From NCBI GenBank assembly GCA_019359445.1, contig JAHHHJ010000008.1:62001-126000 (forward strand): a stretch of DNA of 64,000 nucleotides, in the 5' to 3' direction. This DNA comes from Kastovskya adunca ATA6-11-RM4. Lineage in GTDB: Bacteria; Cyanobacteriota; Cyanobacteriia; Cyanobacteriales; Coleofasciculaceae. The notes under the pieces were generated by a model. The model had not been told where the DNA came from, made no database searches, and saw nothing but the letters and a program-made list of their open reading frames with translations. A program made the translations under genes and the position numbers. Shown in pieces: positions 53,301 to 61,687 of the stretch; the first letter of the stretch is position 1; each line of letters starts with the position of its first letter.

Positions 53301-55271
53301 TTCTGGAGATGCCAGTAAAGGCTCGATTCCTGGCAGTGGAGCTGGTGTCTCATCCCAGATATCGATCAGAAATTCGTCTAGTAAGTTTTGTCTTTGTTGT
53401 TCGGCTCTCTTAAGTTTTTCCTGGCGCTGTTGTTCTGTTTCCTGTTCTTGACGAAACTGCTGTCTTTCTAAACGTTCTAGTAACCCAAAGTGTTTATAAA
53501 CTTCTAAAATGGCTTGATCGCTAGAAAAATACTCGTTAAGATCGTGACTTTTAACATCAGAAATTTCAATGGTGTTTATAGGTAAAAATGAGCGCAATAT
53601 ATCCCCTGCCCCCATTAAGTTGATGTACTGTCCTGGAGAAAGATTGGCTTCAATAAAACCAAAGCCAGGGCTACCAAACGATAACCCTTTAACAGGAATA
53701 TCCATCTCATTACAGAGGAGAATAGCTTCCTCAATAATTTTTCCTCCAGAGGAATAACCAATAAAATTGGCAGGAATCCCATATTTCTTGTAATAAGCCG
53801 CTGCTGTTGCTGCAAGTCTGACAGCCGCAGGATTGCGACCACTGACAATTGCAGTAGATATCATTTTGGAGACTGCTCTAGATGCGTGAAAAATGCCAGT
53901 AGGATCGTTTTCGATGGGAACTTCTGTATCAAATTCTGGGTACTCAAAAGCAACTTGATAGTCATCTTTGGGAAAAATGGCTTTAAAAACACCGTTCAGA
54001 ACTGTTGAACCCTTACCTTTACGACCAAAAAAACCACCAACAATGAAAGTGATACCTCCTTTGTCGCTCAGGTCTAAATCTTTCAGTTCTGCTTCTAGGT
54101 CGGGAACCATGTTCTTCGCTATACGAACAGATTCTTTAATTCCCTGCCGATAGCGTTCTTTAGCGAAGTAATAGGCAGTTAGTGAAACACCAACAATCGC
54201 TGAACCAATTACTAAGTTTTTTAAAGCTTGATTAGTTTTTTCTTCTGGAACTGGAAACGGTAAGGGTAGGGCGTCTGATTTTTGTGGCAGAAGAGATGCC
54301 ACTAATCCAGCTAGCGCTGAACTGTAACCCTGTTGCTGTACCTCTGGGTCTTGATAGCCTTTACCCGGTATCCAGACAGGCTTGAGCGGTGCTAATCCTC
54401 CTGCACGTTCAAAGGGAGCAGCGCCGTAGTTGATCTGGTCTGGAGTTTTTTTCTGGCAATCTTGGGCGTGGCGAATAATCCAAGCATTGTCGATCAGCCC
54501 ATTTTGCTCCCACTCAGGTTTCCAGGGCAGGTTGTAACAGCGGTCGTAGGGGTGGATGACTGCTGGTGCTTGCTCAATCGGGTAAACCTGCCCAGCACGG
54601 GCAGCACAGAATCCACAAACCCGCTCATCTTGGGTTGCAATCCGCTGGACGTATTCAATGCCATTTTGCTTATAGGTGAAGCGAGTCGCGTTATCTGTTG
54701 CGTTGAGCGTCTCCGTGCGGACAATGCGCTCTGCCTGCCCTTTGGTAATCCCAAGCTGATTACGCATCTCCCGCGCCACGCGCTGCACACCCCAACCTTG
54801 AATTAATCCCAGTTGAATTAACCCGGTTGCTCGATTGCGAAATTCTTCTGTGTGTTTAGATAAACGGCTAACAGAATCGCGTGCAGCAAAAGCTACTGCC
54901 TCAATAGGGACTGTGGCAGTAGCCTTGACAAAAGATTCCCCTTCACTAAGAGCAAGCAGTTCCTCTGCTAAGGTTGTCCCATTCTGGCTAGAGGTTTGTA
55001 GTAGTTGCTGAAATTCCCGCTCGTATTCGGCTCGATTGTTGGGGTTAACGAACGAAAGTAAATCCTTCAGTTCGCTTTGAATCAGTAGCGCTCTTTGAGT
55101 CGCCAGCAGCGAGTCATTTGCCCCGATTGCGGGGTAAGTAGTCAGCAGTTGCGTTTCCAGTTGGGAATACGAATTTTCTAGTGCTGCATCCAATCGTGTT
55201 ACAGCACTACTTTCCAGGTCAGCAGTTACTCGGTCGTACCGAGCAACAAGCGTGGCAGATGCTTCGCTCAT
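50334..55271 (-). CDS. Giant MuF head protein with alpha/beta hydrolase and coiled coil
   Basis: 1645 residues. The MuF/SPP1-gp7 minor head domain spans about 140-255 with Cys219-x-x-Cys222, His240 and Cys245 (DERVCGFCAARAGQVYP, VIHPYDRCYNLPW). A hydrophobic helix follows (352-369). An alpha/beta-hydrolase-like domain (about 404-595) has a lipase elbow GYSSGG with Ser507, Asp557 (MGAGDILRSF) and His576 (VKSHDLNEY) as a possible triad. The rest (about 600-1645) is helical and mostly coiled coil. MuF proteins are known to carry C-terminal toxins; the hydrolase in mid-protein and the 1000-residue coil are unusual. Its start overlaps the portal stop (four bases). Confidence 0.8.
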   Translation of the reverse strand: MSEASATLVARYDRVTADLESSAVTRLDAALENSYSQLETQLLTTYPAIGANDSLLATQRALLIQSELKDLLSFVNPNNRAEYEREFQQLLQTSSQNGTTLAEELLALSEGESFVKATATVPIEAVAFAARDSVSRLSKHTEEFRNRATGLIQLGLIQGWGVQRVAREMRNQLGITKGQAERIVRTETLNATDNATRFTYKQNGIEYVQRIATQDERVCGFCAARAGQVYPIEQAPAVIHPYDRCYNLPWKPEWEQNGLIDNAWIIRHAQDCQKKTPDQINYGAAPFERAGGLAPLKPVWIPGKGYQDPEVQQQGYSSALAGLVASLLPQKSDALPLPFPVPEEKTNQALKNLVIGSAIVGVSLTAYYFAKERYRQGIKESVRIAKNMVPDLEAELKDLDLSDKGGITFIVGGFFGRKGKGSTVLNGVFKAIFPKDDYQVAFEYPEFDTEVPIENDPTGIFHASRAVSKMISTAIVSGRNPAAVRLAATAAAYYKKYGIPANFIGYSSGGKIIEEAILLCNEMDIPVKGLSFGSPGFGFIEANLSPGQYINLMGAGDILRSFLPINTIEISDVKSHDLNEYFSSDQAILEVYKHFGLLERLERQQFRQEQETEQQRQEKLKRAEQQRQNLLDEFLIDIWDETPAPLPGIEPLLASPEGQEARKVLRGELPRLALPPALIPLDLTETEHRELEKRIADNVYKLALQQSQSEERAYARLAEGRIRQRIAEINQQALPPQPKLQALRKAVYEEIQPIANASKNIKPPGASDEEEMHSFRFAGVNWHGSGDLKESSRDLDLLRQFAGLDLPPELTRNLKNIYLTRQQNAYERFWRKKLKLPTAKVPATVNLEDGSVSFYSGQAKKDELLRQMAYLKAYQEWGSLAPPKNSEYWQAMQKERATTGYGLTGAAQDFADSVKEFFVSPDHLKRFSPARYEAIARMLKYRHPEKPKPVAPPPESRPDTRSPQIVSDVRIQTEQVSKSIQKASQQAEVLAAKQRTTAKARKAIADGQQAIAKFQGKQESALEQARIQSQRIEEANREVEALETNYRRIADPLGVPYFDNAPQQIKALQKQAKSIDREIRALEKSGADAAAVRSKAQKLQALLSDLTTRRDTLKSDGKSKQVQQEIDGLTRSFDEAQQSLIEADRSPERSQALRGLQRIREQIGDLSVVSPQELHRRDLAPRIQELEQLASSLEEVQRRASNSRSQLADLQRRVQKLPTRVDQLDSSKRQQYEQSLALRQTQGKLPKKVNNYRLLRQNYSDRLNTKRQEQQKLADDYVLQRQSASNNMASKVERNLQIIERNLIALRTYPPRVVALLIDSKQWEAGEIPSDLAIVYEGQSDSPKNRLRKEAERVSKLIGQINGTITALEKDLDYPNEVSRQTLQRAEQFATEWQQIRDAAATEGSTSDARLKRLLEKPETTSVADLLQYSQKILNDLETWNQEYVRILLDDEEADPATIISQSETYSRARNAFQEELTAARAEIAQWIEEGLADSAAIKQRAESDLSQPLIYEIDGKARTAEELQAQLTELRARVKQDFLTFAQPSQEPEFALTEEGQAEAAERQTVSEREQRRRQQIESDSRLQTLRRELAENTRELQRRREAAERGATAKERRFGQRTARLEAKRRQLQSDIQIRLEELSDEN

Positions 55272-56725
55272 GTCGCATCATTTGCCTCTTGTTCTTGTTG
55301 CTGTTGTGGTTGTTTCTGATTAAATTCATCAGAGCTAAAAGGAGCTGAAGGCATCCGTTTCATGTCTTCTTTCCTCTCCCGCTTGATTAATTCCCATTCA
55401 GCATCTGGATCGCTAATGCCTGCCTCGCTCATTGCAGTAGTACGTGATCGCAATCCGGCGTTGTAGTCGTCGCGGTTTACCTGCCTCTCTTCTGGAAGCG
55501 GCTTCCCGGTAGCTAGCTTTAGCTCAACAACTGGCGTGTAATTTGGCTCATCCAGCAATAACAAGACGGTGGCAAAAACCTCGCTGAGAGCGGCTTCTAC
55601 AACCTCCGAGTAACCCTCAAGGCGGGTTAAAAAGTCTTGTTTAACTGTTTCTCGGCTGATTCCTGACAGATTGCCATCATCGGATACCAGCAGGTGCCCT
55701 AAGCCAACTGAGCGATAGAAACAGGCGATATCAATATTTATAGAGTCGCCGAAAGTCTGAACGCCGACAGGTTCCCGGTACTGAATAGAAGGGTTCGTAT
55801 ACCCTACAGGATTTCTTGGATCGCCCAAGGGTAATCCCTGAATGAAGGCAAGTTTGTTTGCTCCAAATTCTATTGCTCCAGGCTCAGTAACGAATCTTTC
55901 GCCACCAGGAGCGGAAGGGTCTTCTTCCCAGCGCCCCGGCATCTGGGCGTTTAGAATGACCCGCTCCAGAAAACCTGCCATGTTGTTATTGACGCTTTTC
56001 ATTGTTAACGTCTTGTTGATGCTGTTCTGTGCTTGTTTGGCATCAATACCGAACAAGCAAGAACTGCGTAGCTCAAATATTGGCAGTCGTCCGCCTAAAT
56101 CAATTGTGTAGGGTTCTTTTTCAGCTTTGCCCTCCTGTACTTGAACTTCGCACTGCCCGTTATCCAGGAGGGTGTATATTTCCTTTCCTTTGCTGTGACA
56201 GTAGGTAGCTTTGTAGAGGATGCCGTCGTCATCTCGTTCGGTGATTACTGATCCTGGTGATGGGCAGTGCAAAACGATCCGTTTCCAGGATTCTGATGCT
56301 TCTGCGTAGCGCTTAGGAGAATAGAGCCGCAAATATCCTGTTCCCGTTCCGTTACCATCTCCCCGGACAAGCATTTGGGTGACAGCTTCGGCAATCGGCT
56401 TTCCTTGATTTGTGTTTTGAGAGACGGCTAGATGCCTTTGCCAATCCCACCAAGATTGGATTAGAGCCTCAGTTTTTGATTCCTCTACCTTCTCTCCGTT
56501 AGTCCCTTTCAAATACCAATTAAACGGCTGTCCGATTAAGGCATCTCTATAATGATGAGCCGTCTCGCGGATCAAATTATAGGAGTGATAGACGCTCTGA
56601 AGTTGCGCTATGACATCGGAATACTTGGGGTGATTCTGAGGTGGGCGCGGCCCCGTCCAAAACTTGAAAGTGTCTCCGGTGTAATAAGCCCAGTTTTCGT
56701 CCATGTCAGTTGAGAAGCTTCTCAT
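55268..56725 (-). CDS. Phage portal protein
   Basis: 485 residues forming the dodecameric DNA-entry ring at one head vertex. It lies between terminase and MuF. Typical parts: NLIRETAHHYRDALIGQPFNW near 53, the clip/stem helices (LDEPNYTPVVEL near 400), and SGISRETVKQDFLTRLEGYSEVVEAAL near 360. ATGs at 56725 and 56704 are both possible; neither has a strong ribosome site. SPP1-gp6/gp29-like family by look. The C-terminus is Gln-rich. Confidence 0.85.
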   Translation of the reverse strand: MRSFSTDMDENWAYYTGDTFKFWTGPRPPQNHPKYSDVIAQLQSVYHSYNLIRETAHHYRDALIGQPFNWYLKGTNGEKVEESKTEALIQSWWDWQRHLAVSQNTNQGKPIAEAVTQMLVRGDGNGTGTGYLRLYSPKRYAEASESWKRIVLHCPSPGSVITERDDDGILYKATYCHSKGKEIYTLLDNGQCEVQVQEGKAEKEPYTIDLGGRLPIFELRSSCLFGIDAKQAQNSINKTLTMKSVNNNMAGFLERVILNAQMPGRWEEDPSAPGGERFVTEPGAIEFGANKLAFIQGLPLGDPRNPVGYTNPSIQYREPVGVQTFGDSINIDIACFYRSVGLGHLLVSDDGNLSGISRETVKQDFLTRLEGYSEVVEAALSEVFATVLLLLDEPNYTPVVELKLATGKPLPEERQVNRDDYNAGLRSRTTAMSEAGISDPDAEWELIKRERKEDMKRMPSAPFSSDEFNQKQPQQQQEQEANDAT

Positions 56726-56784
56726 TAACTGTCATGGATGGCAATTAAAAAAATCAGGCTTAGTTCTCAGGCCCCGCAATCAAA

Positions 56785-58272
56785 CTACCAGGCATCAAAC
56801 GACGTTGAGCCTTGGCTTTTATACCCTTCTTCTTGATCGTTATTACTAGCGTGCCAAGCCAAAGCGGCAGCGATCGCCCCATCTCCATGCCGCTGCTTTC
56901 CATCGGTGCCGCGTTTGCGTTTGCTATCGGGCACTTTAGGTACGCCACGCTCAACGACAACGCATCTATGGTCAAGCAGTAAGTCAGAATCTTCCGGCAA
57001 TAGGATTGAACGATCTTCAAGTGCTGACTTGTATTTGGGCATGTTCTCCAAATACCAGTTGTTCGTCAGCATGATTTGGCTGATGCGACTGATACCGTAG
57101 CGCTGCATCGCTACCTCAGCCAGATACTGACCATTACCCCGCGCATCGTGAGAGCCGCCAACAAATCTCGGCAGGCGGTCTGCGAGGTAAAACAAAATTT
57201 GCTCTTGCTGTTTAAAAGGAACGTTCCGTAGTTCTAGACCGAAAGGGGCTTTCCTCACTAAGTTCGGTTGCTCTTGCAACGGAATGATGTAGGACAAGTC
57301 CCCTGATCGCCCAAAGTCCATGCCGTAGGAGGAGCGGAGATGGGGATGAAGTGTGTCTAAAAGGGGCGCGAGGTGAAATTCCAGCCAGTCTTGCATCTCC
57401 GAGAAACGCTCTTCCTCGGACTTGAGCGCAAATTCATCCGGCAAGCTGAGACGCAAAACCGGAGTCTCGGCGGACATACATTGCTCGACTAAAACTCTGG
57501 GGAAATAAACTCCTCCGCTGCGGCTGGGGATGCAAAAGAGTTCCTCGTCAGCATCATCCCCAAATTCCTCAATGGTTTGTTCCTTCCACTCTGCCTCTGC
57601 TTCTGCACTCCACTTCTTCCCCATTACCAGGCAAATGCGCCCGTATAATCCCTCTTCTAGTGCCCGGTTGAAGTCGGTGAAATGTCGTGAGTAGGGAAAC
57701 TTGCCTTTGATGACATCCTGCTCTAGTTCGTAGTAAGGCTCTTCAATGCCGTTGTAGGTCGTAATGATATGAATATGACTGCCCCATAGTCGGAGCGCTT
57801 TACCAGCTTTGAATAAACCTGGAAAATCATCGTGGAAGGATGCCTCATCAATGACTACTCGACCTTGGCGCGATCGCAGATTTCGCGGACTGCTGGAGAG
57901 GGCTTCGATCTTGTAGCCGGAGTTAAAGTGAATCCGGAAGACAAGGATACTCTTATCTTCGTCCCCATCCCGGAAAATTTCCTCATCTTCGTCGATTTGC
58001 GAAACAGCTATGTTATAGGCTTTTGCCCAATCAGCAGCATCCTCTACAAAGCCCCTGGACATCTCCTTCTCATAGCCAATGTAGTAGGTGTTTTCGCCGT
58101 TGGTCTGAGCCGCTGCTAGAGCGCAATCGCTAGCCTCTGTCCAAGAAATTCCTATCCGCCGTGACTTTGTATAGAGCTTAATACCGCTCGTATCTGCCAG
58201 CCAGCGCTGCTGGTAGGGCAGAAGGATTTTCGGCACTTCTTCCGGTGCCAGTCCTAGTTCCGAGATTCTCAT
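56785..58272 (-). CDS. Terminase large subunit (Mu gp28-like)
   Basis: 495-residue packaging ATPase/nuclease. The ATPase has a Walker-A-like KSRRIGISWTEA (about 38), Walker B RVVIDEASFHDDF (about 138) and coupling motif TTYNG. The nuclease acidic residues are in YGMDFGRSGDLSY (about 313) and HDARGNGQYLAEV, plus HGDGAIAAALAWHA near the end. Its start overlaps the small terminase stop (ATGA). In Mu-type phages it cuts host-flanked DNA at headful. Confidence 0.9.
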   Translation of the reverse strand: MRISELGLAPEEVPKILLPYQQRWLADTSGIKLYTKSRRIGISWTEASDCALAAAQTNGENTYYIGYEKEMSRGFVEDAADWAKAYNIAVSQIDEDEEIFRDGDEDKSILVFRIHFNSGYKIEALSSSPRNLRSRQGRVVIDEASFHDDFPGLFKAGKALRLWGSHIHIITTYNGIEEPYYELEQDVIKGKFPYSRHFTDFNRALEEGLYGRICLVMGKKWSAEAEAEWKEQTIEEFGDDADEELFCIPSRSGGVYFPRVLVEQCMSAETPVLRLSLPDEFALKSEEERFSEMQDWLEFHLAPLLDTLHPHLRSSYGMDFGRSGDLSYIIPLQEQPNLVRKAPFGLELRNVPFKQQEQILFYLADRLPRFVGGSHDARGNGQYLAEVAMQRYGISRISQIMLTNNWYLENMPKYKSALEDRSILLPEDSDLLLDHRCVVVERGVPKVPDSKRKRGTDGKQRHGDGAIAAALAWHASNNDQEEGYKSQGSTSFDAW

Positions 58273-58793
58273 TGAGCAATTCCTAGGATTTGAGCGCGAA
58301 TATTAGCGGCGGTTTCGTCGCTCATTCCTTTTGTCTTGAGAGTCGCTGCCACTTTGTCAGCAGTGGCTTTAGCTTTCTCCAGCACTTCCGCCCGGAAGCG
58401 CTTCACTGTCACACTAGAGCGATTTAGGGTTGCAACCGTACGCCCCAGTTTATCTAAGGTAAGCTCTCCGTCATTCTCTAGTTCTAGGTCTAATAAGGCT
58501 TTAAAGATTTTCTGTTGAGTCAGTCGAGTGAGGGCATCAGCCAGGTCGTTCTCATCGTCGCCGACTGTTTCTGTAATTGCCTTCGCCTGCTCGGTGACTA
58601 TCTTCAGGCTGTCAAGTTGCTCCTGGAACTCTTTCCCGTAGCGATGGATAGCTGATTTAGAGATAGAAAAACCCCGCTCGTTCAGCCACTCCGCTAGTCC
58701 CTGGTAGTTGGAAAATCCGCCGCTTATGAGACGGCGATCCAAATCAAGTCTTATTTCTTCTGGAAGCTGGAGAATTGTTGAACGGCGGGGCAT
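58269..58793 (-). CDS. Small terminase (Mu gp27-like, DUF3486)
   Basis: 174-residue helical protein with the family start PRRSTILQLPEEIRLDLDRR, then WLNERGFSISKSAIHRYGKE (HTH-like) and helical C-terminus. DUF3486 proteins accompany gp28-type terminases in transposable phages. ATG follows the Mor gene by 50 bases; the gap may contain a late promoter. Overlaps the large subunit by four bases. Confidence 0.87.
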   Translation of the reverse strand: MPRRSTILQLPEEIRLDLDRRLISGGFSNYQGLAEWLNERGFSISKSAIHRYGKEFQEQLDSLKIVTEQAKAITETVGDDENDLADALTRLTQQKIFKALLDLELENDGELTLDKLGRTVATLNRSSVTVKRFRAEVLEKAKATADKVAATLKTKGMSDETAANIRAQILGIAQ

Positions 58794-58843
58794 ATCGTTG
58801 TTTCGCTCATCACCCCAATGATGTTGCCGTTATACTAAGAAAA

Positions 58844-59257
58844 TCAGTTCTTCTTCTGTGCGGCTTCGATGATTTTAGCGGCATATCTCGGATTGATTTT
58901 GTATTTCCGAGCCAGATTACCTGTAGTTTCTCCTTCCTTATGGTGCAACCGAATTACGGCATGTCTCGCCGATGCACGAGCCGATCGCGCTGTTGGGAAT
59001 CTCAGGTAGTCGCCGCCGTACTCGCCGCACAGCTTCGTCGTTGCTACTTCTCCTATAAGAGGGATTAGACGATGCTCGGCTTTAACTTTTTTCGATATAT
59101 AAAGCTTTTTGCCTGCCCAAATCTTGAGAAGAATCATTGTCTTCTCGAAACCAATTAAGTCAAGCAATTCATCCATCGACGACGGTAGATCTTTCTGGTC
59201 AATGGCATTCCAAATTTCTTGTTGCGTCTCTTCTTCCACGACTGTCACTACGTTCAT
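58844..59257 (-). CDS. Mor-family transcription activator
   Basis: 137 residues; activates phage middle/late transcription. It shows the Mor dimer region (DELLDLIGFEKTMILLKIWAGKKLYI), the family hallmark CGEYGGDYLRFPT near 90, and the C-terminal helix-turn-helix EGETTGNLARKYKINPRYAAKIIEAA. It is the first gene after a strong terminator and immediately upstream of the terminases, so it likely switches on the late block. Confidence 0.88.
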   Translation of the reverse strand: MNVVTVVEEETQQEIWNAIDQKDLPSSMDELLDLIGFEKTMILLKIWAGKKLYISKKVKAEHRLIPLIGEVATTKLCGEYGGDYLRFPTARSARASARHAVIRLHHKEGETTGNLARKYKINPRYAAKIIEAAQKKN

Positions 59258-59404
59258 TGGGGGATCTCTTATAAGGTTGCTTTTCCTCCCCCGTTTTATC
59301 CAGGCTTAGTTTTTTCGTGGAGTCGGGAGGTAGATTAAATCTATCTTTTGGCTGATTGCGTGTCGTATGTATGAATACTGACTTCATAGACTCTTCATCT
59401 ATAT
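59258..59404 (-). promoter_or_regulatory. Control region upstream of mor
   Basis: 147 bases between the early-block terminator and the Mor start, with no frame of interest. A/T-rich; it should carry the middle promoter. No clear hexamer pair was chosen. GGATCTCTTATAAGGTTG and ATTGCGTGTCGTATGTATG lie inside; the Mor ribosome site is weak (GAGATCCCCC). Confidence 0.4.
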
Positions 59405-59434
59405 AAAAAAATCCCTAACCTGCAAAGGCTAGGG
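59405..59434 (-). terminator. Minus-strand terminator after early block
   Basis: On the minus strand CCCTAGCCT-like and AGGTTAGGG arms (59434-59426 and 59421-59413) pair around a four-base loop with one mismatch, followed by ATTTTTTTA (59412-59404). It ends the gemA-ParB-like block before mor. Confidence 0.85.
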
Positions 59435-59462
59435 GAACATTCTTTATTGAATTTCGTAACAT

Positions 59463-59690
59463 CTAGCCTGCTAATGCTCGCCTAATTTGAACGACAGTTT
59501 GCCAGTTGAGGCCTAGAACTTTAGCTACTTCCCTAGGATCTTCTTCCTCATCAAAATCCATCACCGATAGAGCTAGTTGATAAGGTTCATCTAGCAAGGG
59601 AATAACAACCTGATAGGATTTTATGTTTTGGTGGATAAATTGCAGGCGATCACTTGCAAGGCGAATTTTGGATGCTGTGGATTTGTTCAT
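59463..59690 (-). CDS. Small phage protein with HTH-like end
   Basis: 75 residues. Helical N-terminus (STASKIRLASDRLQFIHQ) and a C-terminal PREVAKVLGLNWQTVVQIRR that looks like a helix-turn-helix. Last gene of the early block, two bases after the ParB-like gene, before a terminator. Possibly a small regulator. Confidence 0.6.
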   Translation of the reverse strand: MNKSTASKIRLASDRLQFIHQNIKSYQVVIPLLDEPYQLALSVMDFDEEEDPREVAKVLGLNWQTVVQIRRALAG

Positions 59691-59692
59691 TG

Positions 59693-61687
59693 TTACTCTG
59701 CTACGTAGCTTTCAACTTCTTGCTGCAACTCTTCCAACTCAAAACGAAGGTTCGTCAGCTTTAAATCTAAGTCGCCGTTCTTGGCATGAAGCTCGTTGAC
59801 TTCCTTGTCTAGGCGATCGCGCTCTTCCCTCAACTCTCGAATTTCCTCAAATGCTACTTCTACCCCAATGGCTTCTAAATACTCAGCTAGTTCCTCCGGC
59901 GAGGAACATTCAATGAGAGTCGCCAAGGGTGTAACTTTCCCATCCTGACTAACTTGCTTCTGGTAGTTTGCCAGGGCAGCAAGAGAATTATCATCCTCTC
60001 GCCTAATTATCTCGACTAATACCGCCCCAACATGGGGTTCTATGACTTGATAGATACCAGGGTAAAACTTGCGAATTCGACATCTTTCTTCTGTGTTACT
60101 TTCAGCAAACTCTTTAGCCATCTCTAACCAGCCCACCAGGTCGATGTAGGCGTCCATTTCACTAGCTGTAGTAACTTGGGTGATGTCTTTCTTGACTGCC
60201 GTTGATGGCTTCTGTCCGTCACTGTAGAGCTTGTAAGTGAGGATAGTCGCTCTGTCCTTTTGCCAATCATGCCAATTTTCGCCGCTGGCGGGGCTAGGGC
60301 AAGACCCCTCGCCTGTCCAATCTAGGCGAATTCCTTGCTCTTGCACTTCAGCGACAATAGCGATAGACCCATGCTTATCAACGAGATAATCTCCTGATTC
60401 AATTGCCTTCGCCCAATATTCTTCCATCCAATAATCTTTGTCTGAGAAGAAATCGATTTTGTACTGCCAGTGTGTCAATCCATGTTTTTTGACTGAGCGA
60501 ACTTCCTTAATCTCAAAACACTGACCATTCAGGGGATACCAGACGATCTGACCTTCTTTGAACTTAGGTTGGCTTTCTAGCTCAACTGCTTTAAGAAACA
60601 CATAGGGGATAAATACCTTTTTCTCTCTGAGGTTTCGCTTTCCATAGAGGAGAACACATGCCTGGTCGTGGGGAGAGTTTCCTTTAAACTTCTCTACAAC
60701 TCCCTTTCTGTGTATGTAGTCTAGAAAAGGGCCGCGAACCTGATCTCCGTAAACGACTTCTACTTCTGTTCCGGGCCTAAAGCGCTTGGACAGTGTTTTT
60801 GCTAGTTCCTCATACCACTGGCACACAGAAGCTTCAGCAAACTTTTGAGGGGTATCGTACAGGTTTAAAATTTGGCTATTTTTTGTGTTCACATACTCAG
60901 AGCGGTAGCCAGTTTCACTGATGACTCCCGTAAAACTAAAATGATGGGCAATTCCTTTAAGATCTGGAGTGAATGAAACGCCCACAGTGAGAGGAACCTG
61001 ACTGTCAACTTGTACCTCAAAGTCTCCGGTTTCCAGCCACGCAGCAGGCATCTCCTGCTCTTTCTCGTCGGCTTTTGACTTGGAAGATTCTCCAATATTG
61101 GTAGTATTCATCTGGACAGTCTTGCCGTTGCGGGTGGCTTTGCGCTTCTGGGGCGCATTCTCCACCCGTTCTTTAGCAATTTGCAAATCCTCAATCTCAA
61201 CGCCATTTTTTTGAGCTATTTCTTCCTTCGGTTTGTCCGAAGTTAATTTCATAAGCTCGATCTTGATGTTGCGAACTAATTTTTCGTCTACATTACAAAG
61301 CCGACCAATCTCTACATTTGACCATTGCGACCACTCTTCATCTTTGAGCGCTCGAATTACTGCTCTACGTTTGTCGGCAGCGGAGCGAGGCAAGCCGTGC
61401 CGAGAGTTGGCTTGAAGAGAATGTCGAACTGCATCTCTTTGAGTCCCTTGGTAAATATTGGCAGCAATGGTTTTTTCTTCTCTCTGTTCTTTACTGGTTA
61501 GGCGATGGTAGCCATCACCTAACCAGTAATTCAGACCATCAAAAAACAAATCGATAGGCGGCAAAGTTATGCCATTTTCCCAGGCTCTTTTGTACTCCTG
61601 CAAAGTTTCTTCGTGGAGTTTGGCGCGGGTTTGTGTTCCACCATCTCTCCTGATGAGCCTAGTGTCGATTTCTTGGTGTTCTACCAT
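59693..61687 (-). CDS. ParB-like N-terminal domain phage protein
   Basis: 664 residues from the preferred ATG at 61687, which has AGGAGA eight bases upstream (the ATG at 61693 is too close). The ParB/sulfiredoxin-fold domain (about 5-130) contains the family patterns LPPIDLFFDGLNYWLGDGYHR and an HTH-like WSNVEIGRLCNVDEKLVRNIK. The middle has beta segments resembling KOW/SH3 folds (VDKHGSIAIVAEVQEQGI, KEGQIVWYPLNGQC). The last 60 residues are coiled coil (EEIRELREERDRLDKEVNEL). ParB-like domains can be CTP-dependent clamps or nucleases; no activity is assigned. It carries copy 3 of the CTTCGG palindrome in its coding sequence. Confidence 0.78.
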   Translation of the reverse strand: MVEHQEIDTRLIRRDGGTQTRAKLHEETLQEYKRAWENGITLPPIDLFFDGLNYWLGDGYHRLTSKEQREEKTIAANIYQGTQRDAVRHSLQANSRHGLPRSAADKRRAVIRALKDEEWSQWSNVEIGRLCNVDEKLVRNIKIELMKLTSDKPKEEIAQKNGVEIEDLQIAKERVENAPQKRKATRNGKTVQMNTTNIGESSKSKADEKEQEMPAAWLETGDFEVQVDSQVPLTVGVSFTPDLKGIAHHFSFTGVISETGYRSEYVNTKNSQILNLYDTPQKFAEASVCQWYEELAKTLSKRFRPGTEVEVVYGDQVRGPFLDYIHRKGVVEKFKGNSPHDQACVLLYGKRNLREKKVFIPYVFLKAVELESQPKFKEGQIVWYPLNGQCFEIKEVRSVKKHGLTHWQYKIDFFSDKDYWMEEYWAKAIESGDYLVDKHGSIAIVAEVQEQGIRLDWTGEGSCPSPASGENWHDWQKDRATILTYKLYSDGQKPSTAVKKDITQVTTASEMDAYIDLVGWLEMAKEFAESNTEERCRIRKFYPGIYQVIEPHVGAVLVEIIRREDDNSLAALANYQKQVSQDGKVTPLATLIECSSPEELAEYLEAIGVEVAFEEIRELREERDRLDKEVNELHAKNGDLDLKLTNLRFELEELQQEVESYVAE
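61226..61242. repeat. CTTCGG-N5-CCGAAG palindrome, copy 3
   Basis: CTTCGG (61226-61231), TTTGT, CCGAAG (61237-61242), inside the ParB-like coding region. Read on the minus strand it matches copy 2 at 18 of 19 positions including flanks. Confidence 0.6.
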
